A stretch of DNA of 6,374 bases from Actinomycetota bacterium (lineage in GTDB: Bacteria > Actinomycetota > Acidimicrobiia > Acidimicrobiales > SZUA-35), in contig JAQCHM010000204.1 of assembly GCA_027730885.1 (NCBI GenBank), positions 1 through 6,374 of the forward strand. Reading direction: 5' to 3'. Below the pieces are notes generated by a model that saw only the letters and a program-made list of their open reading frames with translations, searched no databases and had not been told where the DNA came from. Below, one piece after another: positions 5,242-6,374 of this stretch. Each line of letters starts with the position of its first letter. Position 1 is the stretch's first letter. The position numbers and the translations under genes are program-made.

Positions 5242-5667
5242 GTGGCGCTGGCCAACCTCCAGGCTGATGAGCTGGAGTTCATGGATCCGGAGCACCGCTC
5301 GACGATCGTGGCCGAGGAGGTGGTCATCCGCAACGGCGCCATCCCGGCGGGCGGTGGGGTCAAGTTGATCACCTGGATCCGCCGCCGCCAAGACCTCGAT
5401 CTCGCCGCTGCGCAGGACTACTGGTGTACGAACCACGCGGCGGTCGCCGATCGGATCCCTGGTCTGGCTCGTTATGTGCAGAACCACGCCCGCCCGGGGC
5501 CGGTTGAATGCGAAATGATGGGCCTGCCCATGACCTGGTTCGGTTCGATCGAGCAGGTGAGAGCCAACGCCACCTCCCCTGAACTGGCCACTACCCGGGC
5601 CGACGAGCCGAATTTTCTCCAACCCGACCTGCCCTTCGTCCTCGTTCGGGAACACCACATCATCTGA
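5242..5667 (+). CDS. EthD domain protein, 5'-truncated form of a two-domain type
   Basis: 141 aa from GTG 5242, the first start codon in this frame. Residues ~1-30 are the tail of one EthD domain (ADELEFMDPEHRSTIVAEEVVI). Residues ~40-141 are a complete second EthD domain: VKLITWIRRRQDL, then DYWCTNHAAVADRIPGLARYVQNHAR, ending ADEPNFLQPD...VLVREHHII. The two tails align with each other, so this is a tandem-domain protein. EthD-fold proteins are small ferredoxin-like alpha/beta barrels; the namesake gene is needed for ethyl tert-butyl ether breakdown in Rhodococcus, but most members have unknown roles. Double-domain members are about 230 aa, so roughly the first 50-90 residues are lost. No good Shine-Dalgarno precedes GTG 5242. 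It may be a pseudogene or may make a single-domain protein. It is divergent from the catabolic operon, with which EthD genes are often found. Confidence 0.7.
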   Translation: MALANLQADELEFMDPEHRSTIVAEEVVIRNGAIPAGGGVKLITWIRRRQDLDLAAAQDYWCTNHAAVADRIPGLARYVQNHARPGPVECEMMGLPMTWFGSIEQVRANATSPELATTRADEPNFLQPDLPFVLVREHHII

Positions 5668-5707
5668 GCCGAGACCATTGCCAGGCGGCGTTCATGTAAC
5701 GTGGGGC
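5668..5707 (+). promoter_or_regulatory. Possible leaderless promoter before the serpin remnant
   Basis: TAACGT (5697-5702) fits the actinobacterial -10 pattern TANNNT and lies 5 nt before GTG 5708. No Shine-Dalgarno is present, which would suit a leaderless message. A -35 element at proper spacing is not convincing (TTGCCA at 5678 is too close). Confidence 0.22.
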
Positions 5708-6168
5708 GTGGCTCGGCTTCTGGCGGTCTTGGTCCTGGTCTCGTTGATCGCAGCCTCGGCCTGCGGCGGGTCCGGCGGCGGTGCCGTCGAGGTGGACGGA
5801 CTGTCGCTGCGCTTCGGGAAGCTGACCGAACGTCGGATCGATGCCGATGCAGACGGTCGTAACTCCACGAAGGCACCGTCGTGGTGCTCGTCAATGCTGT
5901 TGCGCTCGGCGCCCCGTGGGAGTTCCCGTTCGACCCAGCCGCGACCCGCGACGAACCATTCACTCGGGCCGATGGTTCGACGGTCACCGTCGCGACGATG
6001 CACTACGACGAGTTCCTGCCGTCGGAGTGGAACGAGGAATACCAGGCGGTCGAGTTGCACTACGGCGGAGGGGCGCTGTCGATGATCGTCATGCCGAAGG
6101 ATCTGGCTACGTTCGAAGCGTCGTTGACGACCGAGTCGCTCAACGAGGGGGCGGGGGAGTTCGGCTGA
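5708..6168 (+). pseudogene. Broken lipoprotein-type serpin
   Basis: From GTG 5708 the frame encodes a lipoprotein signal: MARLLAVLVLVSLIAASAC, with a relaxed lipobox ASAC (Cys19), then a Gly/Ser linker and a short stretch to about 5859. The serpin homology is in the next frame, 5863-6168 (GTG 5881 is a possible restart): VVVLVNAVALGAPWEFPFDPAAT, DEPFTRADGSTVTV, then YQAVELHYGGGALSMIVMP and LATFEASL. These match the serpin core consensus LVLVNA-x-x-F-K-G-x-W...PFD...YxAVELPYxGxxLSMxIxLP. Missing are helices A-F and strands of the first half (about 120-150 residues), and everything after LATFEASL, including the hinge, reactive-centre loop and C-terminal strands. Serpins are protease inhibitors of 370-420 residues that work through that loop, so this copy cannot inhibit. 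A TAA at 5860 blocks the second frame upstream. It ends 1 nt before a convergent gene. Confidence 0.72.
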
Positions 6169-6194
6169 CTCAGCGCTGGCGCTGTGAGCCAGCC
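6163..6194. terminator. Long hairpin between convergent genes
   Basis: GGCTGACTCA (6163-6172) pairs with TGAGCCAGCC (6185-6194) with one mismatch (A6168/C6189). Inside, GCGC pairs with GCGC around a TG centre, leaving a 2-nt bulge. It spans both stop codons (serpin remnant 6166-6168, minus-strand gene 6170-6172). The position suits a bidirectional terminator; there is no T-run on either side, so it would be of the non-canonical type common in high-GC genomes. Confidence 0.45.
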
Positions 6195-6374
6195 TTGCGT
6201 TCCAGGACCGCCATGAGCTCGCCGAGCGGTTGCCGGTTTCTCAGCCCGGCGCGTACGAGGTCGGCTTGGCTCGGCGGGTGGAGTCCCGCGTCGCGCTGGT
6301 CGGTATCGAGGTTCGACGGGAACGCATAGCCCTCCGACACGGCCGCTATCACCCGGTCGATGGCCTGGGGCGGG
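6170..6374 (-). CDS. C-terminal part of an unrecognised protein, cut by the window edge
   Basis: The frame enters from the right edge and ends at TGA 6172-6170, giving at least 67 residues: it begins PPQAIDRVIAAVSEGYAF, passes through DLVRAGLRNRQPLGELMAVLERK and ends with a basic SQRQR tail. Third codon positions are strongly G/C in this frame, supporting real coding. The second half is predicted helical and amphipathic by eye (LVRAGLRN, LGELMAVLERKA). I do not recognise the family. A GTG at 6352 could be an internal start, but the residues upstream (PPQAIDR) read naturally, so the gene most likely begins outside the window. It is convergent with the serpin remnant. Confidence 0.55.
   Translation of the reverse strand, partial: PPQAIDRVIAAVSEGYAFPSNLDTDQRDAGLHPPSQADLVRAGLRNRQPLGELMAVLERKAGSQRQR

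Noticed and set aside
5022..5372. Extension of the crotonase to ATG 5372 (389 aa)
   Set aside because: The extra 117 residues have no crotonase character, exceed the family length and lie antisense to EthD coding sequence.
1..6374. CRISPR array, tRNA, rRNA, riboswitch
   Set aside because: No regularly spaced repeats of suitable length, no tRNA-like cloverleaf with a T-loop sequence, and no recognisable conserved RNA core were found on reading both strands.

Overview
The window is high-GC DNA with strong G/C preference at third codon positions and GTG/TTG as well as ATG starts. Together with the gene content (CaiB-type CoA-transferase, crotonase, two-domain EthD protein, lipoprotein-type serpin), this suggests an actinobacterium, possibly an environmental Acidimicrobiia-like lineage. 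That placement is inference; the window holds no marker gene, rRNA, tRNA, CRISPR array, transposase or recognisable mobile element.

Layout. From about 5021 down to about 11, all genes lie on the minus strand in one tightly packed, operon-like series. In transcription order they are: enoyl-CoA hydratase/isomerase (4203-5021), a short divergent tautomerase-fold protein (3868-4197), a cis-3-chloroacrylic acid dehalogenase-like tautomerase (3450-3866), an alpha/beta hydrolase (2520-3440), a family III CoA-transferase (1223-2443), an aldo/keto reductase (280-1161), and the first ~52 codons of a TauD/TfdA dioxygenase (11-208) that then runs into unrelated sequence. The first four genes are separated by only 1-9 nt. 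The later gaps (about 61-76 nt) each carry a repeat or hairpin.

Divergent from this operon, on the plus strand, lies a two-domain EthD protein that has lost the start of its first domain (5128-5667). Next comes a broken lipoprotein-type serpin (5708-6168): signal peptide, internal loss with a frame change, and no reactive-centre region. A minus-strand gene enters from the right edge and ends at 6170, convergent with the serpin and separated from it by 1 nt. A strong hairpin covers the junction.

How the genes may work together. The CoA-transferase would make an acyl-CoA from a free acid, the crotonase would hydrate or isomerise an enoyl-CoA, and the tautomerase, hydrolase, reductase and dioxygenase (if a complete copy exists) would handle unsaturated, ester/ring or carbonyl intermediates. 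This reads as a catabolic cluster for an unusual carboxylic acid or xenobiotic; the substrate cannot be read from sequence. The most distinctive points are the tautomerase pair, in which one member keeps Pro1 and most of the cis-CaaD catalytic set while its neighbour cannot expose its aligned proline at the N-terminus, and three broken genes within 6.4 kb.
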